From positions 558,001-622,000 of the forward strand of contig CAVSRJ010000001.1 of the NCBI GenBank assembly GCA_963730375.1: DNA of 64,000 bases, in the 5' to 3' direction. This document shows positions 32,024 through 40,864 of this stretch, in pieces; the stretch's first letter is position 1; each line of letters starts with the position of its first letter. The translations under genes and the position numbers were made by a program. The DNA comes from UBA6224 sp963730375 (GTDB lineage Bacteria > Patescibacteriota > Saccharimonadia > Saccharimonadales > UBA4665). Under the pieces are notes generated by a model. That model made no database searches, had not been told where the DNA came from, and was given only the letters and a program-made list of their open reading frames with translations.

Positions 32024-33736
32024 TTAGGCTACGAACTTGCGGCGGAGGAAGAATCGGTGCAGCAGGCCACCCGCGATGGTGGTAGCGCTGAAGAAGCCGA
32101 TGACATCACCTGCACCAGTGTTTGGAAGTTCTGGCGTAGGAGGTGTTACTGGAGGAGGCGTAGGAGTATTGAAGCTTACGCTTGCTGCACAGTGACCGGC
32201 AGGAGCTGCTACTGGATTGTCTTCGCCGGGGACGTTGAAGTAAGCGGTTGCGACAATGTTGTAGGTGCCATCAGCGGTGTACTGGTGGGTCTGACCAACG
32301 GCTTTGTTGGCAGGCTCCGAACTAGCGCCGTCGCCCCAGTCAATGACAACGTTTGCATATTCGGCGCCACCACTTTGTGAGGTGCTGAATCGGTTGACAG
32401 TAACGGTGCGGTTGTCACCCTTTTCGACATCGAAAGCGTCACAGCTGTAGGCTGGGGTCTCGATACCGACAGAAGTTTGGCAGGTCTCGCTCTTTGCTTC
32501 ACCCAGGACGTCGAACTTTACGGTTACGACGATGGTATAGCTGCCATCATTGTCATAGGCGTGTGTAACGGTGTTTGTCAGGTCGCTACTGGTTTCGTCT
32601 TGGGTTTGGTTGTCGCCAACGCCAAACTCGTAGTGATAGCCGGTGACCGTGGCGCCGTTCTCGGCAGTTGCACGAGTAGTAAAGCTGTATTCTCGTGGGG
32701 TAGTTGTTGGTGTTGCTACCAAGTCAACACAGCTCAGCGCTGGCTTTGGAGCGCACGTCTTGCTGACGTCCGCATCGTCTTGCTTGTTAGGCAAGCCGGG
32801 GCTTGTCATCTTTGCGACGTTGTTGTACGTAGCTTCTTGACACTCGTAGACTGTTTCGTTTGGTGCAACGACAGCGTCGAAGGTGTAGGTAACACTGTTG
32901 CCGGGGGCAATACGAGAAACTGAGTTCCCGCTACCGAAGAATCCGGTAGAGCTGATTGATACGCCATTGCGCTGGAGACTGTTGGCGACATATTCAACGT
33001 TAGCTGGCAGGGTGTCGCTAACCGATACGTTATTAACGGTCACGGCGCCGGTGCTTTTGACAGTCACACGGTATTCTACCTTTGCGCCTGCTTTAACACT
33101 GACGGACTGGTGCCAGGTGTTGGTGCCTTTCACGCGCACATCCTTCTGGATGGTGTAGTTAGGCAGCTTCGGCTTAGCGTGTACTGGGTTGCCACAGCGA
33201 GCCAGAATGGCGTAGTCGAACTTACCATCCTTCATCACCACGTAGGCTTTAAAACTAGATTGTGTCACAAACGAAATGCTGGTAGGGCGTGTGTAGAACG
33301 TAGTACCGCTTACGACGTGCTTCGTGCTGCCGCTGAGGTAGTGGCGACCAGCCGTGTAGGCATTGGTAGCAACAACCTGGCCGTTGGCGTGCACATTACC
33401 ATCTCGGGTGACGTAGCCGGACACAGCGTACTTGTCCATGTTGTTAATATCAGTTGTGCTGATACCGAAAAAGCTGTAGTTGTAGATGTGATGCAAGCTT
33501 GCGGCGCTGTTGAGGCCGTCGCCATTGGCGTACTTGCTCTTTACTTGATTTACGTCCTTGGCGCCACAGTACATAACGGCGTTGGTGCCACAGTCAGGGT
33601 TGAAGCTGATTGCAACATTACCAGCAGATGCACTGCTGTATAGTGCTAGGCCGGTAGCAACGGATGCAAAGGCGACAAAGCCAGCAACCACCGCATTGCG
33701 GGGTAGTCTCTTAAGTTTTGCTAGTAGTCGTCCCAT
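32024..33736 (-). CDS. Large LPNTG-anchored surface protein with DUF11 and PKD-like domains
   Basis: A protein of 570 residues. A basic N-terminus and signal peptide (residues 14-38, ending SASAG) precede a unique domain (40-190), a DUF11-type domain (about 195-320, VEYRVTVKSTGAVTVNNVSV, SDTLPANVEYV), two PKD-like domains (about 330-420 and 430-520, VIDWGDGASSE, THAYDNDGSYTIVV), a Pro-rich wall spacer (TPPPVTPPTPE) and ELPNTG, helix, FFLRRKFVA. It is probably an adhesin or stalk joined to the wall by sortase. ATG 33736 is preferred over GTG 33742 because the AGGAGG site is better spaced. Confidence 0.9.
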   Translation of the reverse strand: MGRLLAKLKRLPRNAVVAGFVAFASVATGLALYSSASAGNVAISFNPDCGTNAVMYCGAKDVNQVKSKYANGDGLNSAASLHHIYNYSFFGISTTDINNMDKYAVSGYVTRDGNVHANGQVVATNAYTAGRHYLSGSTKHVVSGTTFYTRPTSISFVTQSSFKAYVVMKDGKFDYAILARCGNPVHAKPKLPNYTIQKDVRVKGTNTWHQSVSVKAGAKVEYRVTVKSTGAVTVNNVSVSDTLPANVEYVANSLQRNGVSISSTGFFGSGNSVSRIAPGNSVTYTFDAVVAPNETVYECQEATYNNVAKMTSPGLPNKQDDADVSKTCAPKPALSCVDLVATPTTTPREYSFTTRATAENGATVTGYHYEFGVGDNQTQDETSSDLTNTVTHAYDNDGSYTIVVTVKFDVLGEAKSETCQTSVGIETPAYSCDAFDVEKGDNRTVTVNRFSTSQSGGAEYANVVIDWGDGASSEPANKAVGQTHQYTADGTYNIVATAYFNVPGEDNPVAAPAGHCAASVSFNTPTPPPVTPPTPELPNTGAGDVIGFFSATTIAGGLLHRFFLRRKFVA

Positions 33737-33943
33737 ATGCACCTCCTCGTTGGTTAATTATCCGTTTGTGCGTAGCTTTGGATACGTACAGACATCTCAC
33801 CACTCCTCACCAGTGATAGAGATACGGTCTGAAAGTACCCAAAACTCAGACTGGTGCCATTGTACAACGCTTAAGCACTTTTGTCAATTGTTTTCTCACA
33901 TATTGTTACGCGCGGCAACAGTGTTGTATATTGCTTATGGTTA

Positions 33944-34753
33944 CTAGTTGAGATCTCGTCGTCGGAAGCCAATATAGCCGGCAATTTTTGCTAGTGCAAA
34001 GATGCCAACAATGTATACGGCTAAGCCGACAGGAACGGAGCCTGATAATAATTGACCACTGTCAAAGTAATGGTATGGGAAGAACTTTGCCGGTGTTTCA
34101 AGCCACGACACATTGCCGGCTAGCGAGGATACGATATATCCGCCAAAACTCAGAGCGATAGCGCTTAGCGTCGCGAACCGTTTGGTGTAACGGTTGGCAG
34201 CAAACATGGCGTAGCTAATGGCTCCAAAAGTTGCCGAAAACAAAATAGTACCGATGTTGGCGAGCAGAAGTCCGCCAATGCTGACATCAAGATTGATGAG
34301 TATTGGCGCAGATAATGGTTGTAATTGTTGCTGCCAGTAGCCAACTACATTAAGTGCGATCATGCCCGCAGTTGCTTTGGCGGCCAAGAGGCGACCACGG
34401 CTAATCGGTCGGCTCAAGAGCACCTCAAGCGTCGTGTCGTTTTCCTCTTTGCCGAGTAGGCTGCTGCTTAGGTTCAGGACCAGTATGATGTAAAGAATGG
34501 GCAGGGTAATGTAATACAGGTTGGAATTGAGGTAGCCTTCGGGTGAAAACAGATCGGCCGTTCCAACAAATGAACTCACCCCGCCGGAGAGTGGACCAAA
34601 TGCATCTTCGAGTTGAGACGCCTGGTCCTTGACTGCGGCATACGACAACACTGTTAATGCCACCAGCGCGACAACGCCGATAGACCACCAAATAAGGAAA
34701 CGCGCCGTCTTGTTAGCTCCCAGAGGATGATCGTGATCATGCAGCACCCTCAC
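33944..34753 (-). CDS. ABC-2 type exporter permease
   Basis: A membrane component of 269 residues with about 6 helices. The segment KEENDTTLEVLLSRPISRGRLLAAKA is the typical ABC-2 cytoplasmic loop seen in NatB/YhaP-like permeases. It pairs with the ATPase gene just upstream (17-bp overlap). The substrate is unknown; drugs, ions or peptides are all possible. Confidence 0.87.
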   Translation of the reverse strand: MRVLHDHDHPLGANKTARFLIWWSIGVVALVALTVLSYAAVKDQASQLEDAFGPLSGGVSSFVGTADLFSPEGYLNSNLYYITLPILYIILVLNLSSSLLGKEENDTTLEVLLSRPISRGRLLAAKATAGMIALNVVGYWQQQLQPLSAPILINLDVSIGGLLLANIGTILFSATFGAISYAMFAANRYTKRFATLSAIALSFGGYIVSSLAGNVSWLETPAKFFPYHYFDSGQLLSGSVPVGLAVYIVGIFALAKIAGYIGFRRRDLN

Positions 34754-35634
34754 TTTCGTAATAACTCATGAATTGGTCTTCAAGCTGATCGTTCTCTACG
34801 CTGAGCGAGTTGATGTCAAAGCTGGCAAGCTGCTTGAGTGCCTCGTTGATGGCCCCGGTTGTACGTAGTCGTGCAGATGGACCGTGTAGGCTGACTACCT
34901 CTAGTGCTGCAAGCTTGCTCAGGGCTGCTTTCGTGGGTGCTTTGCGGAATACCACGGTGAAGATTGGGTGAACATCAGCAGTTAATTCAGCTACAGAGGC
35001 TTCTCGCAGCAATTTACCGTTCCGGATAATACCAACACGGTCGCACATATGTTGCGCCTCGGGCAGGCTGTGACTACTCAAAAAGACGGCCGCACCATCT
35101 TCCTTGGCGTCACGAATCAGTTCGTAAAATCGCTCCTGCATTAATGGGTCGAGGCCACTCGTCGGCTCGTCGAGGATAAGAAGCTTTGGTTGATGCATCA
35201 GCGCCTGCAGCAGCCCTATCTTTTGCCGATTACCCTTGGATAGTGTGCCGATAGGCTTGTTGAGTTGCGCCTCAAAGCGCTCCACGAGGTGCTGTAGGTA
35301 GTTTTGTCGATGCCACCCTGCAGGGATGCGAGGTAGTCCAGCATCTGTCCACCCGTAACTTTTGGATACAGAGCCACATCTCCAGCTAGGTAGCCGACGT
35401 GCTGTTTTATCTCGACACTGTCCTTGACGATGTCCAGACCAAAGATAGTTGCACTGCCGCTACTAGGTTGGATGAAATTCAGGAGTGTGCGGATGGCGGT
35501 CGATTTACCGGCCCCGTTTGCACCTAAGAAGCCATAAACTTCACCGCGGCGAGCTCCAGGGAAACGTTATTCAGCGCAGGGGGCTTGTGCCAGGATAGTG
35601 CTTTGTCAGATTCGTCAGCCGAAGGGGTTGTCAT
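34737..35634 (-). CDS. ABC exporter ATP-binding protein, broken by two frameshifts
   Basis: An ATPase of about 298 codons driving the permease downstream. It starts MTTPSADESDK at 35634, shifts near 35550 in the stretch that should read LRRGEVYGFLGANGAGKST (Walker A), continues through GYLAGDVALYPKVTGGQ, and shifts again near 35300. The last frame has the signature LSKGNRQKIGLLQAL, Walker B LLILDEPTSGLDP and the H-loop SSHSLPEAQHM. The intact motifs spread over three frames indicate sequence errors. Confidence 0.88.
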
Positions 35635-35683
35635 TTTTCGCCATATGTAGCCAGTATAGCCATACAACTTACGCTTCGGCAAG

Positions 35684-36382
35684 TTACTGCAATATCGAGA
35701 TGGCGCGCGCAAGCACCAGTACTACAGTGACAACAGCCACCAGCGACTGCAACATCATGAGTATTTTTGCCCGGTGCGTCAGGGGTTGGCTGTCGGCGGG
35801 TGCGAAGTTGGTCACGTTGGTCGTCGAGAGATACAAATAGTCGACAAATCCCGGCAGCCAATAATCGCCCGCATAATGGCTATGCACCATCTGGGGGAAG
35901 AGAAAATCGCGTCGCGCCTGCCCAGCGGTGCGGCTGTCGGGGCCGTTGCCATCCAGTTCCCAGTACCACAATGCAAAGGCGAGGATGTTGGTAAAGTAGA
36001 TCACCATGCCATTGAGCAGTAACGAGCGCCCACTGATGGTAGTGTCGCCAAACCAGAGGGCGTTGAGGAGGGTGGCCAGCGAGATGATGTTAATAATCGC
36101 AATAATGCTAATGAGGAACACTGCGATGTTGCGGCGGGCTTGCGACACCTGGTGGTAGCCTTCAGTAGTAAGCGCTACCAGCAGGATAAGCAACAACGAC
36201 TCAGCGGCCACCAGCCAACCTTTGTGAACCGGCAGGAATGAGGTATTTGTTAGCAGCTGCAGGCCAATAACGGCGACGACGCCGAGGTGCATATGCCAGA
36301 GGGGGTCATGGGTTTTTAGGAATAACTTACGGACGTGGTGGAGGCTAGAGCGTTTTTGCTCTGCGGATGATGAAGTCGTCAT
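35684..36382 (-). CDS. Membrane protein with degenerate channel-like pore (DUF1345-like)
   Basis: A protein of 232 residues with about 6 hydrophobic segments. Near the C-terminus, DYLYLSTTNVTNFAPADSQPL followed by a last helix resembles the pore region of two-TM channels, but the TVGYGD filter is absent. This pattern recalls the DUF1345 family. The function is unknown. It is upstream of and in line with the ABC exporter. Confidence 0.65.
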   Translation of the reverse strand: MTTSSSAEQKRSSLHHVRKLFLKTHDPLWHMHLGVVAVIGLQLLTNTSFLPVHKGWLVAAESLLLILLVALTTEGYHQVSQARRNIAVFLISIIAIINIISLATLLNALWFGDTTISGRSLLLNGMVIYFTNILAFALWYWELDGNGPDSRTAGQARRDFLFPQMVHSHYAGDYWLPGFVDYLYLSTTNVTNFAPADSQPLTHRAKILMMLQSLVAVVTVVLVLARAISILQ

Positions 36383-36427
36383 AGGCTGATTATATCAGTG
36401 ATTTATATAATGCACACAATCGGACCT

Positions 36428-37615
36428 TTAGGCAAAAAAGTCCAGGTCCTGGAGCTCCGGCGGTAAAAATCCGTCTTTCGCTTGATGGCCAGCCTGCCAT
36501 TTGTAGTCCTTGCCGTAGCCGAGGTCTTTCATCAGTTTGGTCGGGGCGTTACGAATACCAATGGGGACGGGTAGGTCAGGGTGTTGCCGGGCAGCGGCCT
36601 TTGCGGCAGACATGGCGTCCACTATCTCACGAGATTTGGGCGCCTTGGCGAGCACGGTCGAGCAGTGGTAGAGGTTGTATTCGCATTCGGGCATGCCAAT
36701 GCGTTCGACGGCAAGAAATGTCGAGACGGCCAAGTTTAGTGCCGCCGGGGCGGCAATGCCAATATCCTCAGATGCAAAAATCACCATGCGCCGGGCGATG
36801 AATTTCGGATCCTCACCGGCCTGCAGCATGCGAGCCAGATAATAAAGCGCGGCAGTCCCGTCAGATCCGCGCATGCTTTTTATGAATGCACTGATAATGT
36901 TGTAGTGCTGTTCGCCTGCTTTGTCGTATCCCGGTATACGTCGCTGAGCCGCAGTGGCAACGACCTCGGGGCTGATTGTACCGTCTGTTAGTTGCATGGC
37001 GAGTTCTAGGTTGCCCAGTGCTACACGAGCATCGCCTCCAGAGAGCTCGGCCAGGGCATCAATACTACGTTTAGGTAAACGTTTAACCGAAAGGTTAAGT
37101 GACTTAGCTGCACGCTGGAGCACGGTCACAATTGAATCTTTACTGAGCGGTTCGAGCACGAGGACCCGCGAGCGGCTGAGTAAGGGTGTTATGACCTCAA
37201 AGCTCGGATTCTCGGTGGTAGCACCTATCAGAACTATCGTGCCATCTTCTACATGCGGCAAGAAAGCATCTTGCTGAGCTTTATTAAATCGATGGATTTC
37301 GTCCACGAACAATATGGTCGTCATGGCTAACCGACGGTTTTGTTCCGCTCGCTCAATCACTTTCATGACATCTGCTTTGCCAGCAGTGACAGCGCTGAGT
37401 TCGACGAACTCAGCGCCAGTTTGCTGGGCGATTATACGAGCCAGGGTAGTTTTGCCACTGCCAGGTGGACCCCACAGTATCAGACTGGTGGGGTTTTTGC
37501 GCTCGATAATCTCATGCACGATTTTGCCGGTATCGACAAGATGAGCCTGCCCGAGTACTTCTCCGAGCTTGGCTGGACGCATTCGCTCTGCTAGTGGTCG
37601 ATTATCCATACTCAT
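36428..37615 (-). CDS. rarA: Replication-associated recombination protein RarA (MgsA)
   Basis: A clamp-loader-like AAA+ ATPase acting at stalled replication forks. The 395-residue product has Walker A WGPPGSGKTTLA, Walker B ILFVDEIHRFNKAQQD, sensor 1 IGATTENPSF and the arginine finger LLSRSRV. The C-terminal tetramerisation domain includes MRGSDGTAALYYLARML and GYGKDYKWQAGH. Length and motif order match the family. Confidence 0.95.
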   Translation of the reverse strand: MSMDNRPLAERMRPAKLGEVLGQAHLVDTGKIVHEIIERKNPTSLILWGPPGSGKTTLARIIAQQTGAEFVELSAVTAGKADVMKVIERAEQNRRLAMTTILFVDEIHRFNKAQQDAFLPHVEDGTIVLIGATTENPSFEVITPLLSRSRVLVLEPLSKDSIVTVLQRAAKSLNLSVKRLPKRSIDALAELSGGDARVALGNLELAMQLTDGTISPEVVATAAQRRIPGYDKAGEQHYNIISAFIKSMRGSDGTAALYYLARMLQAGEDPKFIARRMVIFASEDIGIAAPAALNLAVSTFLAVERIGMPECEYNLYHCSTVLAKAPKSREIVDAMSAAKAAARQHPDLPVPIGIRNAPTKLMKDLGYGKDYKWQAGHQAKDGFLPPELQDLDFFA

Positions 37616-37633
37616 GTAGCATAGCAGGCACTG

Positions 37634-37771
37634 CTATAGGATATCGAGATCGCACCGCAATTGACGAAGCTCTCGGCGTTCATTATCGGTGAGATTACCG
37701 GTAGCTTCTCGGTCACTGAGAACGGCATAGCGGGCGCGCATGTCTTCACTCATTTCGCTGAAATCTAACAT
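37634..37771 (-). CDS. Small charged protein, unknown
   Basis: A 45-residue product starting MLDFSEMSEDMRARYAVLSD and rich in Asp, Glu and Arg, predicted all-helical. A strong AAAGGGGG ribosome site lies 4 nt before the ATG, the main reason to believe it is translated. It lies upstream of rarA on the same strand, 18 bp away, and may be co-transcribed. It is too short to class. Confidence 0.55.
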   Translation of the reverse strand: MLDFSEMSEDMRARYAVLSDREATGNLTDNERRELRQLRCDLDIL

Positions 37772-37891
37772 ATGACCCCCTTTCGACGTTATCCTATCAA
37801 AGGAATCTGCGGCTGGCTGTAAATTATTTGCTAGCCTTTGGCTGTATCAGCATGGTTGGTATACTGGTGAGCAGAAAGGGTAACGATTAAC

Positions 37892-38725
37892 ATGCATGAT
37901 TTCTTGATAAATAACCGCGAGACACTTGTACAGGTTGTGGGGATATTGGTGGGGGCATGGCTGGTCGTCCGCTTCGGCGACGTTTTTGTGCGTCGCGCAG
38001 TTGTGCGCGGGGTGACGCCTGACAAATTCAGTACCAAAGAAGAGGAAGAGAAGCGCGAGCGCACCATAATCCACATTATCAACGGCGGTATTCGTATCTT
38101 GGTGTGGCCGATGGCCTTGATCCTCGTGGTTGCCCAGCTAGGCGTCCAGATTGGTCCACTGATTGCGGGAGCTGGTATTGTCGGTGTCGCGCTGGGTTTT
38201 GGCGCTCAGAGCCTTGTCAAAGACGTCATATCCGGACTGTTTATTATTATTGAGAATCAGTACGGAGTTGGGGATGTGGTAGATCTAGATGGAACGTCTG
38301 GGTTGGTCGAGGATATCAACCTGCGCAAGACCACTCTGCGCGATCTGGATGGCACTGTTCACCACATTCCAAATGGCACCATCGATCGAGCGTCAAACCT
38401 ATCAAGCGAATTTTCTGGCATAAATCTGAATGTGGGCGTGGATTACAGTAGCAATTTAGAAAAGGTTATCAAGGTGGTCAATGAAGTCGGTATGGACATA
38501 ACCAGGGACGAGCAATGGGCTAACGACATTATCGAAGCACCATCGTTTCTACGGGTTGATAACTTTGGCGACAGCTCGATAGATATCAAAATAACCGGCC
38601 GCACCAAACCACTCCGTCAGTGGGATGTGACGGGTGAGTTACGTAAGCGTCTCAAGATTGCATTCGACAAGGCTGGCATCGAGATACCATTCCCTCAACG
38701 TGTGGTGCACAAAGCCAAAGACTAG
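37892..38725 (+). CDS. mscS: Small-conductance mechanosensitive channel (MscS)
   Basis: A tension-gated channel that releases solutes on hypo-osmotic shock. The 277-residue product has three membrane helices; TM3 (IAGAGIVGVALGFGAQSLVKD) shows the Gly/Ala packing typical of MscS. The cytoplasmic beta domain has VGDVVDLDGTSGLVEDINLR and HHIPNG. The length is close to E. coli MscS (286). Confidence 0.93.
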   Translation: MHDFLINNRETLVQVVGILVGAWLVVRFGDVFVRRAVVRGVTPDKFSTKEEEEKRERTIIHIINGGIRILVWPMALILVVAQLGVQIGPLIAGAGIVGVALGFGAQSLVKDVISGLFIIIENQYGVGDVVDLDGTSGLVEDINLRKTTLRDLDGTVHHIPNGTIDRASNLSSEFSGINLNVGVDYSSNLEKVIKVVNEVGMDITRDEQWANDIIEAPSFLRVDNFGDSSIDIKITGRTKPLRQWDVTGELRKRLKIAFDKAGIEIPFPQRVVHKAKD

Positions 38726-39729
38726 GCGCGTGGTTTTTTGACGCGAACCGTACGTTTTTTGCGTGTACGATCGGTTTCGTCTTCAATCTCGTGGCCTACA
38801 ATTTCCTCGAGTAAATCTTCGATGGTGACTATACCAGCGATGGCGTCATCTTTCTCGATCGGTATCAGGTGACTGCCCGCGCCAATAAATTTACGGAACA
38901 TCGTATCGAGTGCGGTCATGCTGCCGACCAATGACGTGCTGTGCAAATTCAACTCATCGACGCGTCGTTGCTGTTCGTCAAAGTCCATGTCAACTAATTC
39001 CTTCATCAACAAGACGCCATAACATTTCGTCAATTGTCGATTAAAAATTGGGATACGACTGCGGCCAGCCGCTTTTATCTCGTCTATTTTAGAACCGTCA
39101 ATAATAGTATCCGGTGTCAACCAGAAGGTATGACCGATAGGCGTCATGATGTCCCGCACTCGTTTTTCGCTGAGCTGCAGGGCACCTCGAATAATCTCTA
39201 CCTCGTCTTCATCTAGCTCGCTTTCGTGGTGGCCAAGGTGTTCGCTAATCATGATGCCGAGCTCGCGCCTGCTCTGCAGTTTGCCAACTTCATGCCCGAA
39301 TAGCCTATCGAGCAACAGCTGGAGGGGCTTGGCAATAGGGTAGGTGAGGAAAATCATGATGTGCAGAATAGGCGTAGCCACCGACATGTAGTGCAGCGCT
39401 CGCTTACTCAACAGGGCCTGCGGGAAGATTTCTCCGAAGACGACAATCAACAAGGTGGTAATAATACCGGCAAGTATGCCGTTGAGGGCATTTTCAAGCA
39501 CCAGCGATGTGGCCGATACCGCGGCAACATTCACCAGCAAGATAGCAGCCAGCGTCAGGTGGCTATTGCGCCGAAACGGCAAAACCCGCTGAGCGGACTT
39601 GTTGCCCAGCTTTGCCTTGCGACGGAGCTCGCCGATATCCAGAGCCAACAGGGATACATTGAGACCGGAACATAGCCCAGAGAACCCCACGAGCACCACG
39701 ACCACCAGTAATAGCAGTATTCCCTCCAT
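38722..39729 (-). CDS. CNNM/CorC-type transporter with CBS pair
   Basis: A 335-residue membrane protein of the HlyC/CorC family linked to Mg2+/Co2+ export. The CNNM domain occupies residues 1-170 (GFSGLCSGLNVSLLALD, VNVAAVSATSLVLE, VVFGEIFPQALLSKRA), and the two CBS domains residues 190-310 (RDIMTPIGHTFWL, AIAGIVTIEDLLEEIVG). A basic tail follows (RTRKKRTVRVKKPRA). There is no C-terminal CorC_HlyC domain. It overlaps the convergent mscS by 4 bp. Confidence 0.9.
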   Translation of the reverse strand: MEGILLLLVVVVLVGFSGLCSGLNVSLLALDIGELRRKAKLGNKSAQRVLPFRRNSHLTLAAILLVNVAAVSATSLVLENALNGILAGIITTLLIVVFGEIFPQALLSKRALHYMSVATPILHIMIFLTYPIAKPLQLLLDRLFGHEVGKLQSRRELGIMISEHLGHHESELDEDEVEIIRGALQLSEKRVRDIMTPIGHTFWLTPDTIIDGSKIDEIKAAGRSRIPIFNRQLTKCYGVLLMKELVDMDFDEQQRRVDELNLHSTSLVGSMTALDTMFRKFIGAGSHLIPIEKDDAIAGIVTIEDLLEEIVGHEIEDETDRTRKKRTVRVKKPRA

Positions 39730-39838
39730 ATCGCTTCTACCTGTGTCTCCGTACCATCAATTACTAGATATTCTACTCGGGTGAGCGCCGCCTGTAAACA
39801 TAGCATAAGCAAGGATGCTCATGGTAGGATAAACGAAT

Positions 39839-40864
39839 ATGTCATCACTCCTGCGCAGTTTTGGATTTTCACTGGTCGCTACCGTGGCTGTACTAACCGT
39901 CACGATGTATTATCTCGGGCTGTCGTCGCTGGCGCCACTGATTACTTTGGTGATTATCGAGGTGACTTTTAGTTTTGATAACGCCATCGTCAATGCCCAG
40001 ATTCTCAAGAAAATGTCGCCCTTATGGCAAGAGATTTTCCTCAGTGTTGGCATCATTATTGCAGTGTTTGGCATGCGGCTGGTCTTTCCTATTGTGATGG
40101 TGGCATTGACGGCGCATTTGCCATGGCGCGATGTCATAGACTTGGCGCTTCATCATCCAGCTCAGTATGCACACGAACTGGAACTCGCAAATCCAACCCT
40201 AACCTCCTTCGGCGGAGCATTTTTGCTGATGCTGGCACTACACTTCTTCATGGCGGAGAATAAAGCGCGCCACTGGCTAGAATGGATCGAGCGTCCGCTC
40301 CAACGAGTTGGACGCTGGTGGTTGCCACCGGTTATCACCGTAGCTGTTGTGAGCGGCATCTCGCTGCTACCGGCCAATCATTTTGGTTCGAAAACTTTCG
40401 TGGCGGGCATGATTGGAACGGCGGTGTATGTGTTACTTCACGGGCTGATGCTACTTATCGGCAAAACTACGCAGCGAACAACCAAGCTAGCACATTACAC
40501 GGGGTGGGCGGCTGCAACCATGTTTTTGTATCTGGAAATTCTAGACGCTAGTTTTTCGCTGGACGGTGTTCTGGGTGCCTTTGCCATTACGACCGATGTG
40601 GTGCTGATCGCTGCTGGGCTAGGTGTGGGTGCGCTATGGGTGCGTTCACTGACAGTTCATATGGTGCGTCATGGCACCCTCGATGAATATGCCTATCTGG
40701 AGCATGGTGCTCACTACGCCATTGCAGTCCTAGCTGCCGCCATGTTGGTCTCGGCGTTTTTGCATGTGCCGGAATGGCTAATCGGTTCGCTAGGAGTGGG
40801 CGTGATAGTGCTGTCGCTGGCGGCTTCGCTGCGCTATAACCGACACCGTCACAAGGCTACGTGA
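39839..40864 (+). CDS. DUF475/TerC-superfamily membrane protein
   Basis: A 341-residue protein with about 9 helices. The TerC-type acidic motifs IEVTFSFDNAIVNAQ and LDASFSLDGVLGAFAI lie within the membrane, as in the tellurite-resistance and Mn2+ exporter group (TerC, Alx). This points to metal ion export, probably manganese or related, as inference. TAGGAT (39825-39830) ends 8 nt before the ATG. Confidence 0.85.
   Translation: MSSLLRSFGFSLVATVAVLTVTMYYLGLSSLAPLITLVIIEVTFSFDNAIVNAQILKKMSPLWQEIFLSVGIIIAVFGMRLVFPIVMVALTAHLPWRDVIDLALHHPAQYAHELELANPTLTSFGGAFLLMLALHFFMAENKARHWLEWIERPLQRVGRWWLPPVITVAVVSGISLLPANHFGSKTFVAGMIGTAVYVLLHGLMLLIGKTTQRTTKLAHYTGWAAATMFLYLEILDASFSLDGVLGAFAITTDVVLIAAGLGVGALWVRSLTVHMVRHGTLDEYAYLEHGAHYAIAVLAAAMLVSAFLHVPEWLIGSLGVGVIVLSLAASLRYNRHRHKAT

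Noticed and set aside
32477..33643. Long plus-strand open frames of 148 and 177 residues
   Set aside because: They are shadows of the LPNTG surface gene on the minus strand, with Val/Cys-rich random composition.
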